From Diadema setosum (taxonomy: Eukaryota; Echinodermata; Echinoidea; Diadematoida; Diadematidae): a stretch of 64,000 nucleotides of DNA. The stretch lies in assembly GCF_964275005.1 (NCBI RefSeq), contig NC_092705.1, positions 6,684,641 through 6,748,640 of the forward strand. Direction: 5' to 3'. Shown here in pieces: positions 1-12,600 of this stretch (its first letter is position 1; every line of letters begins with the position of its first letter). Under the pieces are notes generated by a model. That model made no database searches, was not told the origin of the DNA, and was given only the letters and a program-made list of their open reading frames with translations. A program made the translations under genes and the position numbers.

Positions 1-1775
1 ATGGAAAAACTGAAACAAATAAACAAATTACGTGAACAAAAACAGGCAAAAACATTACAACAAAAAATGCAGAAACCATTCAGAAATAGAGACACTTATT
101 ATTCTTTAATGTCACTTCAAGCAAACCTAAACTCCCCCCTCTCCCCGCACACGCTGTCATTTTCAATCTCATCAACCAATAATATTACTCATTGTACTTG
201 CGTAAACTATGTTGATTATGCATGATGGGGAAGAGGAGGGGGGCGCTCGGGGGGGGGGGGGAGAGAAATGAGACCCCCCCCAAAAAAAAAAAAAATAAAA
301 ACTAGAGACGGCATGAATGTGTTGTGTAATTTACATTTTACGGAACAGTGTGTTCATTCGAGCTCAAGTTTTTATGCTCTGTCGATAATGACATAAGTTA
401 TCATTACATCTATAATTAAAAGAAAAAAGAACACCCATACATGGCATTGTAGTTGCAGAATGACACACTGCAAGGGCATCCAAACGAAAAATTATCAGCT
501 AAGCGTATAAAGTTTTATGCACCCCGGCTTCATTAAACAAGCATATTTTCACGCTTCATTTTTTTGATCGATTAATCGAAGTAGATGGTCTCACTCTCAT
601 ATAAACACTGTTTCGAATTCCCGATAGGCGCTTGAACTGCTAATTCTCCACGGTAAACTGTATAGCTTTCTCCTGTCTGACGCCGCCGTTACAGGGAAAG
701 ACGTGAATGATGCACGGAAAATACACAGTCATCAGACATCTCCGCGGGTTCGTATAGTTCTGCAATCGCCAACAACATTAAAACTATGAGACCAACCACG
801 ATGCGATACTGGCAAAAACGCGACTATACGTAACTATACTATCTTAATTTAATGTAAGTGTTGGATCAAATTCAGCTAGAAGGAAGTGAAGTATAATTTG
901 TAAATGAAATCATATTTATCCACTTAAGACGTGACCAAAACATTATTATCTGATCAAAACATTATAAGGATATAAAACATTACAAGCCCATACATGCTGC
1001 CTGACGAGCTGCAACACAATTGATTCGACATCAGATGTATATATTTGTTCTCCACTTTCAAACCTCTGTTCAACTGTACGTTATCAACTTTTGTTTGAAA
1101 GTACAATGTATAATGCTCTCAATCCGCCAGCGAAAACGTCTTGATGCAAGCATAAGACATTGTATACATCGTCTGTGCCTCTTCAAAGAGGCAAAATTCC
1201 TGGTCACCGTGTTCTATGATCACACGAGCTATCAATTACAGTCTAAGCCACAGATGTCTTGGTGTTGCCGATTTGGGGACTGAATAAAAGATTGTATTGA
1301 CGCTCAACGCACGTAAACAAACAAGCATACCCAAATTATAACACTTCCATTCTTGTTTATTTGCTTGTTTGTGTTACCCGTAAGTTTTTCATTGCAGTGT
1401 AGGGTGACTTTGAAGAGTCTTAATGTTATCCACAAATGTAAACACACATCGCTAGGAGTAAAATCCTTTGAAGGAATTGCGACTGACTGTTAAAAAAATT
1501 ACATCATTACCGATCAAGGAACTGGGTAACCACGTTTCTCACGTTAAAAGCAGGAATCTTTTTTCTTACTGTTTAATAATTGACTTTCGTTCTTACCCAA
1601 GCACCGCCCACAATATGCTACATAATATAGAGCATAAATTCTGTTATGTGATTTCTTTTTTTTTTCTAAGACTTGATTCTGTCATTTTCTGATCATTTTG
1701 AACTGAAAAGGAATACCTCAAACAAGCAAACAAACAAACAAACAAACATAAAGCCCACACAAGAAATGCGATGCT
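1..1775. other. Intergenic, no gene recognised
   Basis: AT-rich DNA with homopolymer runs, including a G run at about 249-261 followed by C and A runs. The short open frames show no domain, no codon bias and no usable splice context. A CAAA-type simple repeat lies at about 1,722-1,746. Confidence 0.6.
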
Positions 1776-2165
1776 TTAATAGGATCGTATAGTTTTGGTT
1801 GAGACATAATTTCAAGTTTCTAACAATTTTTTTTTTTTGTGAGATAATGAGAAATCTCTTATGAAACATGAAAGAGCATGTAATTCTATGAGGAATTCAA
1901 CGTTTATTTGATGAAAATTGGTTTTGAAATGGCTGAGATATCCAAAAAAGAGCGATTCTAAATAAGTGTTGGACCCACACTTTATTAATATCGGTTTGTT
2001 TTACTTCGTTTTTGGATGTTTCAGTCATTCCAAACCCGACTTTCATCAAATAAACTTTGAATTCCTCTTAGAATGGTATGCTCTGTATTATATCATAAGT
2101 GTTTTCTTGGTATCTCGTAAAAAGTTAAAAGGCCAATCTCCACCAATACTGTGCCATCCCTTTAA
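1776..2165 (+). mobile_element. Foldback MITE family A, copy 1 (TTAA-flanked)
   Basis: A 390-bp non-coding element bounded by TTAA. The left tip reads AGGATCGTATAGTTTTGG and the right tip is its diverged complement, GCCATCCC before TTAA. The whole element is a long imperfect palindrome: the left arm carries TGAAATGGCTGAGATATCC and the right arm the complement of a relative of it. TTAA target plus AGG tips is typical of T2/Kolobok-type MITEs (family knowledge). The other copies are at 5,389, 18,893, 28,565 and 46,716. Confidence 0.85.
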
Positions 2166-3620
2166 CATACATACTAAGAACACCTAACCCCATTCAGGTT
2201 GAACTGCGAATCATGAGCCATAACAAATTCAAACTGAAGGACTATAAAGATTAATGTATATAATTTTGATTACATGTTGCACAATGATTTCATTAGATTT
2301 ACCAATGTCCAAATTGGCAACGGTCACGAGTCAAAACATTCTGGCTTGTGCAAGTCAACAATGAAACGGAGTCCTAGCTCGAGACTGGTAATCAATAGTA
2401 CTTACGTAGCGGCGCTATTACCTAACCTACTGCGCATGACTCCCCAGCAACACATTTGCACAGAGATCAACTCGTGGCAGAAGTTCAGAGGAAAATTATT
2501 TCATAGCTACCGACGACGGCCGTTTCTTGGCAGAGCAATGTTGTGTTTGAAATTTTTCTCACTAAGCCTATCATATCTTCTCGCTAATTGAGTTCACTGC
2601 CTGGTTTACTAGAGGAAGAGCGTTAGTGATGGCAAGCAATTTGTTCAGTGAAACTTTCATCTGCAAGACGGGCAAGAAGAAATAGTGGATAGAAGTGCCG
2701 TTCATTGCTGAGCTGCGTGCGGCAGATCAGACCTGACAAAAACAGGCAGTCAAAATCTAGAGGTAAGTACTATACCATCCGGCAACGAACCGCTAACTTC
2801 CAACTTCGCCTTTGTATTTACGATGTAAAAGTCCAGTCAGAATAGGCAAACTTTTATGTATCAAACGATATTTTGTTACTGTTATTATAAGCCATCTATT
2901 AGGCCCATTGAAGGCCGACAATAGATATTTTCGAAATAATATACAGGAGTATTAAAGGTTTATATTGCAAATGCCTTGAGCGTGTTGGTTCTTTATTGTG
3001 GGAGTGGGGTGGCTCAATAAGATTTTGTCAGAAAACCTTTTTCGCCCAAGAACAGTTGCGACTATAGTATCGAGAGAAAAAAAAATAGTCAAGCGTTGAT
3101 ACATATGTGATGGCAAATAATTTGAAAGTTTTCGCTATTGATTGCAATTCAGCATGTACATTTTCTAAGGCATCGAGTTACAAAATTATGGGAATATAGC
3201 CATAGGGACGGGACGTTGAAATACTTAGCAGACGACGGATACCTTAAGAAGCGCCACATCTGTTGGATTTTTGTTTACTCGTTTGCTTTACGTGTTTGCC
3301 GTCGAAAAACAAAGACTATTTAGTCCGAGATTCACTTTGAGATAGACCTAATGCTTGCACGTTTTGTCCAGTACGGAGATATTTCCGTATATCGAAGTAA
3401 TAATATTTTAAAACACCGTACATTGACTGCTACTGTGCAACCCCGAAAAAAGATGACATGTTGAAATAATCTGAAGTCTACTATTAGAGTGTAGGTCACT
3501 ACTAGTAGTGCTTAAATTCATTTCGTAACATTTTCTCTTTTGATTTGAGGTCACAGTATTAAAGTCAGGAAGATAAATTAATAAGACAGCGTACACGACG
3601 TGCAATATATATACAGTATA

Positions 3621-3658
<38 letters not shown>

Positions 3659-5388
3659 ACAGAATATGATTATGTTGCCATATAGGATTACTACCTTTAA
3701 CATGGCTATTTATAGTACAGAAGTAAACGTGCTAAACATTCCTTTTTTTTCTTAAAAAAAGTTACCACAATGAAGTCGTGGCTTGCATATAATTGCCAAA
3801 TTTATTAATAAGTTAATGCCTCAGCAGCAAGTGTGAATACGATAATCCTCTCATTACCTAAATCATGCCTTGATTTAGTTCATGAAGAAATTTACTTCTT
3901 CTCTCATTTAACTCTAATTATCATCAAGAGATCTATTTCTTTTTTTGGGGGGGGGGTGTGATAGATAAAAAAAAAATAATATTCCATTTGTACCCCATCA
4001 TGGCATTTGTTGACTGATTGGAGTCGACGGCGGAAAGAATGATTAATGAACAAAATTGCCTCGAGTGGAGACTATTCAACGGACTGAAGGCAGCCATCTT
4101 ATAATTCCGGTTCATGATGAAAGTACACACGCCTGCATGCAGCAGGAATGCGATGGCGTGTGTTAGTCATTAGTCAGATATTTCAATTATCTCGACCGAG
4201 ACGGTGACAACCCTGATTTTGTGCGTAGAGGACAGAGCCAAACAGGCAACACAAAAAGCACGTACAGCCATTATAGCTGCCATTACGTCACTGTATTGGG
4301 CAACTTACCTAACAGCTGAGGTATAGCACTATATACCCAAAGGTTAATACCAACGTACTTATTTTATTCTGATCAAGACTTGTGAAACAGCTAATTAGCA
4401 TTCACGTGACGTCATTAATGCGTGCAGAAAAGCAGTTCTCATAATCACTCAAACTATCTTTGCAATGTAGAGTTATATCGATGTAACACGAACACTTCTC
4501 AAGAAAGGTTAGAAACATTAATTTTCATACAAGGCATTTCAGCAAAACATAATGATTCATGAAATATGGGATAAGCTCCTTTCATTCGTGTTCGCCCCCC
4601 CCCCCCCCATGTTGTGACGCTGATCGAAACTCATTTGACCCATAGACCATGAACGGGAATAACCCTTTTGATGGGGTGCGACTCGATACACTCACGCAGT
4701 AGAAAACACGCGCACATTCAATGTACATGTAACATGTTTTGTTGAAAATTGAGCTCATCGTTTGCTGTAGGTCATTGGATTGTAAGAAAGTTGTTAATTT
4801 TTTTGTTAAGTAGAAGACGTACTGCATGTATTGAGAACTTGAAAAAAAGAACTGAAATACATGTACAGGAATTGTCAAAGGAAAAACTGCTTCCTGCTGA
4901 AAGGAAAGGAAACGAAATGTTGAAGGTTATAGCATCTAGCCTAAACTGATTAACAATTCCAGAAAATCGTAAGAGATTTATATATAACATCACTAGAGGG
5001 GAAACATAATTGTTTCGAATACTCATGTGTTTTGAAGAAGTCCAGCGTGTTTTCCATAGTCTTCGGTAGATATGAATATTGCGCACATTTTTCCCCGAAA
5101 GGAGAAACTCCATCCCCGGGCTCCGTCCCCAAGCTCCGTCCCCGTCTTTTCGCCGGCCGTTTATCTACTCCGTGGAATCAAATATCATAAGAAATTACTG
5201 AGTGCCTCATTAATTGAGTTATATATATATAGGGTGATTAGAATTAGTCGTGGTAGTTTCTTGCAACAGGAGAAATAAATAAAAGATATGGCTTGGTGAG
5301 AGATATGGAGAACTGGAGTCACTACAAGCATTTATGAAGATGCAACCTTTGCAGATAATGTTGCATTAAACAAGTTTCATAATAAAAG
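2166..5388. other. Intergenic, no gene recognised
   Basis: No coding exon or RNA gene could be supported. It contains a (TA)n tract, a C run at about 4,595-4,608 and A/T-rich low-complexity DNA. The frames of about 60-110 codons have no recognisable domains and overlap one another on both strands. Confidence 0.55.
3605..3656. repeat. (TA)n microsatellite
   Basis: Almost pure TA dinucleotides interrupted by CAG and TG variants. Confidence 0.95.
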
Positions 5389-5777
5389 TTAAAGGGATGG
5401 TACAGTATTGGTGGGGATGAGAATTGGGCTTTTAACTTTTGGCGAGATACCAAGAAAACACTTATATGAAATAGTACAGAGCATACCATTTTGAGAGGAA
5501 TTCAACGTATATTTGATGAAAATCGGGTTTGGAATGACTGAAACATCCAAAAACAAAGTAGAACAAGGCGATCGTAATAAAAGGTGGGTCCCACATTTTA
5601 TTAGAATCGCTCTGTTTTGGATATCTCGGCCATTTCAAAACCAATTTTCATCTAATAAACGTTGAATTCCTCATGGAATTACATGCTCTTTCATATTTCA
5701 TAAGGTTTCTCATTATCTCACCAAAAATGTTAGAAACCTGAAATTAGGTCTCAACCAAAACTATACGATCCCTTTAA
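5389..5777 (-). mobile_element. Foldback MITE family A, copy 2 (TTAA-flanked)
   Basis: A 389-bp copy in reverse orientation to copy 1, with both TTAA flanks intact. It starts AAGGGATGGTACAGTATTGG after the TTAA and ends CTATACGATCCC before the second TTAA. The palindrome centre is near TGGGTCCCA. This is the best-preserved copy and a good reference for the family. It has no coding capacity. Confidence 0.88.
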
Positions 5778-8150
5778 AGTGGGATAAGTAATGTGAGCCA
5801 TGACGTTAACATTATTACGTAAACCTTCTACACTGACGTGCGCCGCGCCGCTATAAGTAGACACGCATTACTCGAGAATAATACCTGTATTCATTGTATC
5901 GTCTCTTTAATCAGGGACGTAGAAAGGGCAGTGGGTATTATATATCATGAACATACACCTGCATTCGCATTGGATGGAGATAATGAAGTGATTTTGCAGG
6001 GTCGCATCCTTTGCCGTATTTCTGGCTCGTTTATTAACTGATTATCCTCCTGTAACCCCCTCCCCATCTTCCCCACCCTAATCTCTATCCCTCCCCTCCC
6101 TCCCTCCCTCCCCCCTCCACTTCAAACCTCTCATCCGATCTCGCTGCCGAGAAGTATACTGTTTGAAGCAGCGAGCTCGGTCGAGTGTGGCGGGGAGGCG
6201 GAACATTCGTGTCTCGGCTGCTTGAGATTTCTTGGACACGGTCCAGCAAGGCGAGCCCCAGGGTTCATGTTGCGCTGTCAACGTGCACTGATTCAAATGC
6301 GACGGTCTTATCTATATTTTATAAACAGTGTAAATATCGATAAATGTGGTATGTATAGTGATAATGATGGCATAATTACGGGTAATTTTCAGCTTAGAAT
6401 AACTGATGGGACAATAATGATTATGACGACAATGATACCAGCAATTCTTAAGACGTTGTGATAATAACCTTAAAAAAAATCATTATAATTCGCCTACATC
6501 GTTTTACAACAATTTGATATTGTTAAACGCAGATTGTTTATTCATTTTATTTATTTATGTATTTATTTATTTTTTGCCAGGACGCATTGTCGTTCAACAG
6601 CTTTGTTAGAGAATAGGGGGCTGGCTTTTATAATTATGTGGTAAATCGAATAACACGTTTTGACATGAGTTAACATGGCAGCGACGTGAGTACGTGCCTA
6701 TCCGACGAATTAATGCAAAAAATATAGATAACTTCGAATTTTTATCATAAATTGCTTTTTTGTATGTTACCTTTAAATAATGCATCCGTGATGTTAGCGT
6801 CAAAAGTCATATACTGAAGAAAGCTCCTGTTTCACTTGAAACTATTTGAAATGAACCAAGATAAGTTCGAATTTATTATGAAATGCGTTACATGATCTTT
6901 GTTTACGTAACGTGTATCTTCATAGAGGACGTAAGGAAGGTTAGAGTCAATGTCACATGTTGAAGACGGCTATTGCATCATTAAAACAAATAATAAAACA
7001 TTTTCAAATACACCTGGAATAAGGGCATTGACAGAGAGGAGAGGCATCATCTTCCCCAGTTTTATCAACTTTTGCCAATATACATCATTCCGGTGACCCT
7101 TTAAGACAAGCAGGAATATAAATTGAACTCGCAATCTAAATTGATATAATAAACATGACATGTAAAGAATACATTGTTCTGATATCCTTTCAGAACATGT
7201 AAAGGTGCCATCATCCTTTAACACTGTTTGTAGTAGTATCTATTAGTCATGCAGTTGTTAGATTTTTTTTTTAGTGGCTCATCTGCTGCAATATTATTAT
7301 TGACAAAATATGCGATAGACTGCGATCAACATTCAGCATTTTTCATGCAAATGCAGAGCAAAATAATAGACGATTATTTGCCCCAAAATGTTGTCCTGGA
7401 ATTGATATAGACATCTGAAATTCAAATCGTGAATCCTTAGTTGCTGTCGAGAAAATAATGTTTGTGATTGCAGAGTCATAAGGAGTGGGGAGGGGAAACA
7501 GTATTACATGAGCATGGCAAGTAGGCTGAGTAACTAAAAGGAATATTTCTCTGGCAAAGACTTTATACAGCTTTGAAATCATATTCTGAACAATGAGGAG
7601 TAATTAGCAAGCTACAATTTCGTTCATTGTCCACTTTTCTCAATGTGAGATGGTTTGCCGGTACTTGAACAGTCACAGCTTTTTGATTATTCACAAATTA
7701 AGTTCATTGCATTTTTTTTTCATTATTTTAGTTTTTTCTTTCTTGTCAGAGTTAAATCTTCGCTGGACATAATGTAGGACGTTTTGCTAAAAGCCCCCGA
7801 GAGCATCACTGTTCGTTATCAAGAGGGTAACATGGACTGTCCAGGTACCGTCGACATAGAGACGCATCTACGTGCTGAATCGATCAAAATAACTTCCGAA
7901 ACAATAGCAAGTTCGCTTCCTTCCGATTTTATTACCGCGTTGCCGCGCAAGACGTCAATCCAAAGCCATGCTATACGGATGCAGGTCTGCAACGACGCAC
8001 ATCACCCCTGGGCACTTGCGTCTTGCGAGGAAATAAAGCTCGCGCCAAGTAAACATGCCCGAGATTCCTGGGGCATTCCTGCACATGGAGCTACGTGCGC
8101 TGCGGAGGCCTTCCTTCTCCCGTCTGATTACTTGGAGATATCGACAAAAA
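5778..8150. other. Intergenic, no gene recognised
   Basis: It includes a CCCT-rich tract at about 6,055-6,118. An open frame of about 120 codons at 7,784-8,155 begins at TTG, has no domain and runs into simple repeat, so I do not call it. Some of this interval may be upstream regulatory DNA or 5' UTR exons of the kelch gene, but nothing in the sequence proves it. Confidence 0.5.
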
Positions 8151-8280
8151 GATAGAGAGAGGCACGAAGAGGTAGAGAATGAGAGAGAGAGAGAGAAAGT
8201 GAGAGAAGGGAGGAGAGGGAGAGAGAAGGAAGCGTGGGAATAGAGAGAGAGAGACAAAATAGAAAAGAAGTTCGAGAGAG
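8151..8280. repeat. GA-rich low-complexity tract
   Basis: Runs of GAGA with interspersed AGG. The apparent Ser/Leu-rich frames on the other strand are by-products of this repeat. Confidence 0.85.
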
Positions 8281-8656
8281 AAAACAAATGCTCGTACATG
8301 CAAATACAAATACAAAAGTTGATCCATTTGCACTGGTATAACCCACAGTAAGACATATTTGATGGTTGAAATAAAGTACGACTCGTATCTTAAACAATAG
8401 TAAACGGACAGGAATTAGAACATAAACAATCTGGAAGGTAGTGATAATGGTAAAAATAGATCATCAATCCGTTTAAAACAAGTATAATGAAGGTGACATT
8501 TCGAATGCTGAGTCAATAAAATAAAACGACAACCAAAATCAAGAAAATACCATAATGGGTTGAAAATACAAAAGCTATACAACAAAAGGAAAAAAGAAAT
8601 ATCAGTGGGGTAGGTCGATAGGAAAATAAAGATGAAGATAGAAGAGAAGCAAGAGA

Positions 8657-8846
8657 AGTATATAGAGTATATAAAGTATATGGAGTATATGCAGTATATG
8701 AAGTATGCGAAATATATGAAGTATATGAAGTATACGAAGTATATGAAGTATGCGAAATATATGAAGTATACGAAGTATATGAAGTATATGAAGTATACGA
8801 AATGTATGAAGTATATGAAGTATAATAATATATTATGAAGTATAAG
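8657..8846. repeat. 9-bp minisatellite, unit GTATATGAA
   Basis: About 20 head-to-tail copies of GTATATGAA with variants GTATACGAA and GTATGCGAA. It follows a related, less regular stretch. Because the unit is a multiple of three it stays open in all frames, giving spurious Tyr/Met/Lys-rich and Tyr/Thr/Ser-rich frames on the two strands. Confidence 0.92.
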
Positions 8847-9114
8847 AATATACCGTCAAAACACATACAGAGAATATAATCTAATATATATAATCATAAT
8901 TTATAATCTATAATCTGAGTGAGTTACAAGCATTATCACGCTTCTGCGATCGATGTTCCCGGACTGACCATTACCAGACTTGACAATGATGCTGATAAAG
9001 TCATATTCCAAAACAGTGATTACATGTGAGGATACCGCTAGCGGGAGGAAAATAAGAGACAAAAAGGGGGAAAGATTTCGCTATAACTACTAATTACAAA
9101 ATAATGATTAACAG

Positions 9115-9345
9115 GGCTCGACATTAGTGGTTGCCCGGTGGTCTGATGGTCCGGAGCCCTAAGAATTGATGTCGGGCCATCAAGTTTCAAATAGAAAGAG
9201 TTGTCTGTTGGTGGCCCGAATGGGTAACTAAGATTCAACATGGATTGCTATAGTTATGTTTCGTTTTATTTTGCCAATATTTCATATCTAAAGATGTTAG
9301 TGGCCCGAACGGACAACCTGAGAAGAAAATTAGTGTCCAGGCCTG
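9115..9345. repeat. Probable interspersed repeat with GGCCCGAA motifs
   Basis: It starts with AGGGCTCGACATTAGTGG and contains repeated TGGTTGCCCGG, GTGGCCCGAATGGG and GTGGCCCGAACGG modules, ending near GTCCAGGCCTGG. Its GC content and internal repetition differ from the flanks. I recall similar GGGCTCGACATTA elements in echinoderm DNA, but the ends are not defined here by a second copy. Confidence 0.45.
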
Positions 9346-9589
9346 GTTAATGTAGACCTGAAAGTCATTGTTGAAACATGCAATAGAGAATGATCGTTCA
9401 TCCACCTCTTTTTATGTCTGCCTTTGACAGGATAATCAGATTGGCTGGCACTTTCTGAGGAATCTCATTTGGTCGACTTCTAGATTTACATCCTGGACAA
9501 CACATTGGAATCTTAAGAGGGAAAGACGCTATTGGTGCTATTTCATCGAACCTCTCTTCTCCAACTGCAATATCATTCAGGCGGCATTG

Positions 9590-9631
9590 ATGAGAACGCC
9601 GCGTGGCCAGACTAAACCAGACGGTGATTGA
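9590..9631 (+). promoter_or_regulatory. Possible upstream ORF before the kelch start codon
   Basis: ATG at 9,590 opens 13 codons ending in TGA at 9,629-9,631, 14 bases before the main ATG. If the leader is unspliced and reaches this far it could dampen translation. No transcript start is visible, so this is inference only. Confidence 0.3.
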
Positions 9632-9645
9632 TCACGACCGTCATC

Positions 9646-12600
9646 ATGGCGGAAGGGAGCAGCGAAATAGACGGCGGCAGTATTTGCCCGCCGATCAGCG
9701 ACTTCGAAATGGACATGATGCGCATGGAGCAGATGGCGTGCTTTCTTGAAGAGGAAGGGGACGGGTCGCTGAACCTTTTCTCCGACACGTCAGCAGCGGA
9801 TAGTCTGGATCTTCCCAACCCTTTGAATCGGCTCTACTGGAACGAGCCGCGATACGACCGCAGCCAGGTTCCAAGCATTCTTGTGTCTGGAATTGGAGAC
9901 GACGACAGGTCGGAAAGCAGCAGTCTCTCCCGGGGAGGCGTTTCCAGTATCAGACCGCTCGCTCCGGCTGTCGTGGAGCAGCAGCAAGATGGGGCAGGGA
10001 AGCCACCTGGGGCGCGATCAAAGCTGGAGAGAAGCGAATCTATAGAGAGTCAACCTTCGGGGTTGGCGGAATCTGTCGGGAGTGGCGCCGCCATGGCTAG
10101 ATCTGGGTTTCGTCGTAGCGTATCGTGTGAGAGCTCGTCGTCACTCGGAGGTGAGTCATGGCAGCAAGCACCGATCCTAACAAAATCAAGAGCACTTTAC
10201 ATAAAATGAAAGGACAATCTTATAAGTTGAAGTATTTTTAAAAGAATATGACATTATTGCTCCAGCGACAATTGCACGCTAAGCAAAACATGAATTCTAC
10301 CCACTATTAAACATACCCCTAACCATAATCCTAATCCTCACATCAAACTAAACCTATAACCCTATCACAATCCTAACCCTAAGTCCTTTGAGAAAATAAG
10401 AACGGAGCAATCGTCGCGGAGCAAATGTCTTGTCACCAGAGAGAAAATGATATCAACCGTCAAGTTGACTATTCAAATATGTTGCATCTTTAAAGGTAAA
10501 TCAAAATCAAGAAATAAACGATGCTAGAAAGTAGCTGAAGAGTAACACAGAACATAACAAATAAATTGCGTCTACATCATGTTGCTCCGAGTAATCTGCT
10601 TTGAATTCCCCACAGGTACCCGGGATAATTCTGAAGCCAGCTACAGTAGCTCTCTCCACAGGCACCGGCCTGTCATGCATCCTCACCATGCTCTGGAGCT
10701 CATGGCCGCCCTCAACGACATGCGGCTCGCAGGGGACATGATCGATCTGAAGATTCTCTCTGCCGACCAAAAGTTCCAGTGCCACCGCGCCATCGTAGCC
10801 GCGGGTAGTCCCCTCGTCATGAACCTGCTCGAACAGCAGCACATCAAGCTGCGGAAGAAGAGCGACAAGCTCGTCGTCGACCACATCCGCGCCGACTACG
10901 TCGGCCAGATAATCGAATTCGTGTACACGTCCAAGATGGGTATAGGATACCAGAATGCACAGGATATGCTCACCCTGTGCTTCGGACAGTCAGCCTTCTT
11001 GAACAAGTCCGTGGAGCTGGCTTGCAGCGACTTTCTTGTCGGACAGTTCTGCCTCGATGCGGGTAGCGAGACGTCGTCGCTGAGCGCCGTTCCGTCCTCC
11101 ATCCTCTCGGGGGAAGAGGATACTTCTTCCTGTGGGACGGAATGTAGCTTCAAGGAGCACAACTACCCCCTCGAGGTCCTGCACGTGTTGAATGAACATC
11201 GCCGAAGTCGCCGATTCACCGACCTGATCTTGACCGTCGAGAGCATTTCCTTCCATTGCCACCGTGCGGTCATGATCGCGGTCAGTCCGTATTTCAGGGC
11301 GATGTTCACGTCCGGAATGAAGGAGTTTCGAGAGGAGGAGGTTGAACTCAAGGGTATCCACTCTGATATTTTCAGTATCCTGCTGGATTTCATCTACACG
11401 TGTAGGCTTAATATAAATGAGGACAATGCTCAGGAACTCCTGGAGACCGCCAGCTTCCTGCAGCTCGTTCCAGCTGTGAACGCGTGCAGTCAATTCTTCA
11501 AAGACCAACTGGACATTCATAACTGCCTCGGTATCATCAATTTCGCCAAACTGTACAGCTGCGATCAGCTCTTTGACCGCACATTTATGTTCATACTGAC
11601 TTATTTCAAGGACATCATGCTCACGGAAGACTACCCACACCTTTCCGCAGACGATCTAGCCTCATTCATCGCCGACGATCGCCTCAATGTGAAAAACGAG
11701 GAGGTTGCCTTCGAGGCGGCCATGCAGTGGCTCAAACACGACGTCGACGAAAGGCTACCGTCCATGCCCAAAGTCTTGCGTCACGTCCGGCTGCCGCTGA
11801 TCGAGCCCGATTATGTGGAGCAGTACATCAAAGGCGACCCCGTCCTCCAGGGGGACGCGGCCTGCCAGGCTCTGATCGGAGAGAGCCAGTTGCTGAGGGA
11901 GCGGGGAGCGAGCTCGCATCACGTGGACGATCCGCGTCTGAAGCTCCGCTACTCCATGACCACAGAAGTACTGGTGACTGTCGGTGGGTTCGACGACCGA
12001 CAGAGGTGGGTGCGGGATGTCTGGTGCTTCAACCCAAAGGACAACTCATGGCATTCTCTGGCGCCGTTCCCGGGCAAGAACAGGAGATTCGCCGCCGTAG
12101 CAATGGACAACGATATCTATATCATAGGAGGTCAGGTGCGTTTCCAATAGCATTAAATCTGTCATATTCCTCGTATAAAAATTCAGATCTTTATTGTTCC
12201 TCTAAGCTGTTATTAAGCCTCTCTTTATTTCATTCCTACCCTTCCATGCCTGTGGTCTTTGAATGGCATAATGCGGAACCTACCAGAGTGTCAAAGAGGT
12301 TACAAGACAGAAAGTATCTCTCAATGATTATAGGCTGCTACCCACACCACCAAAAACAGGCATGATAGAGAGGTTGAGAATAGAAATGCCAACAATCCTT
12401 CTTTTGCGACAACCGCGTGATAAGGATTTGGCAAGTGCTGGCCATGCAGTATTGGGGAAAACAGTTTAGTTCATTTCACTTCCACCCTCCTTCATTTAAC
12501 TGCACTACTATACTTGTGACGCTGTGACGGGCACGCCCGACGGTGGCAATGCACGCCGTTGGATACTATTGAGGACGAAAGTAAAACATGACTTCCCAAG

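Noticed and set aside
7784-8155. 123-codon plus-strand frame
   Set aside because: It starts at TTG, has no domain and ends in GA repeat; a minus-strand frame covers much of the same DNA.
8513-8866. Tyr/Thr/Ser-rich and Tyr/Met/Lys-rich repetitive proteins
   Set aside because: Both are translations of the 9-bp minisatellite, which stays open on both strands.
10990-11640. 216-codon minus-strand frame opposite kelch exon 2
   Set aside because: Shadow of the GC-rich BTB/BACK exon; no domain, no splice context, and the plus-strand product is certain.
12136-12365. Extension of kelch exon 2 beyond 12,135
   Set aside because: The frame hits a stop at 12,148 and breaks the kelch repeat, whereas the GT at 12,136 joins to 13,070 and restores it.
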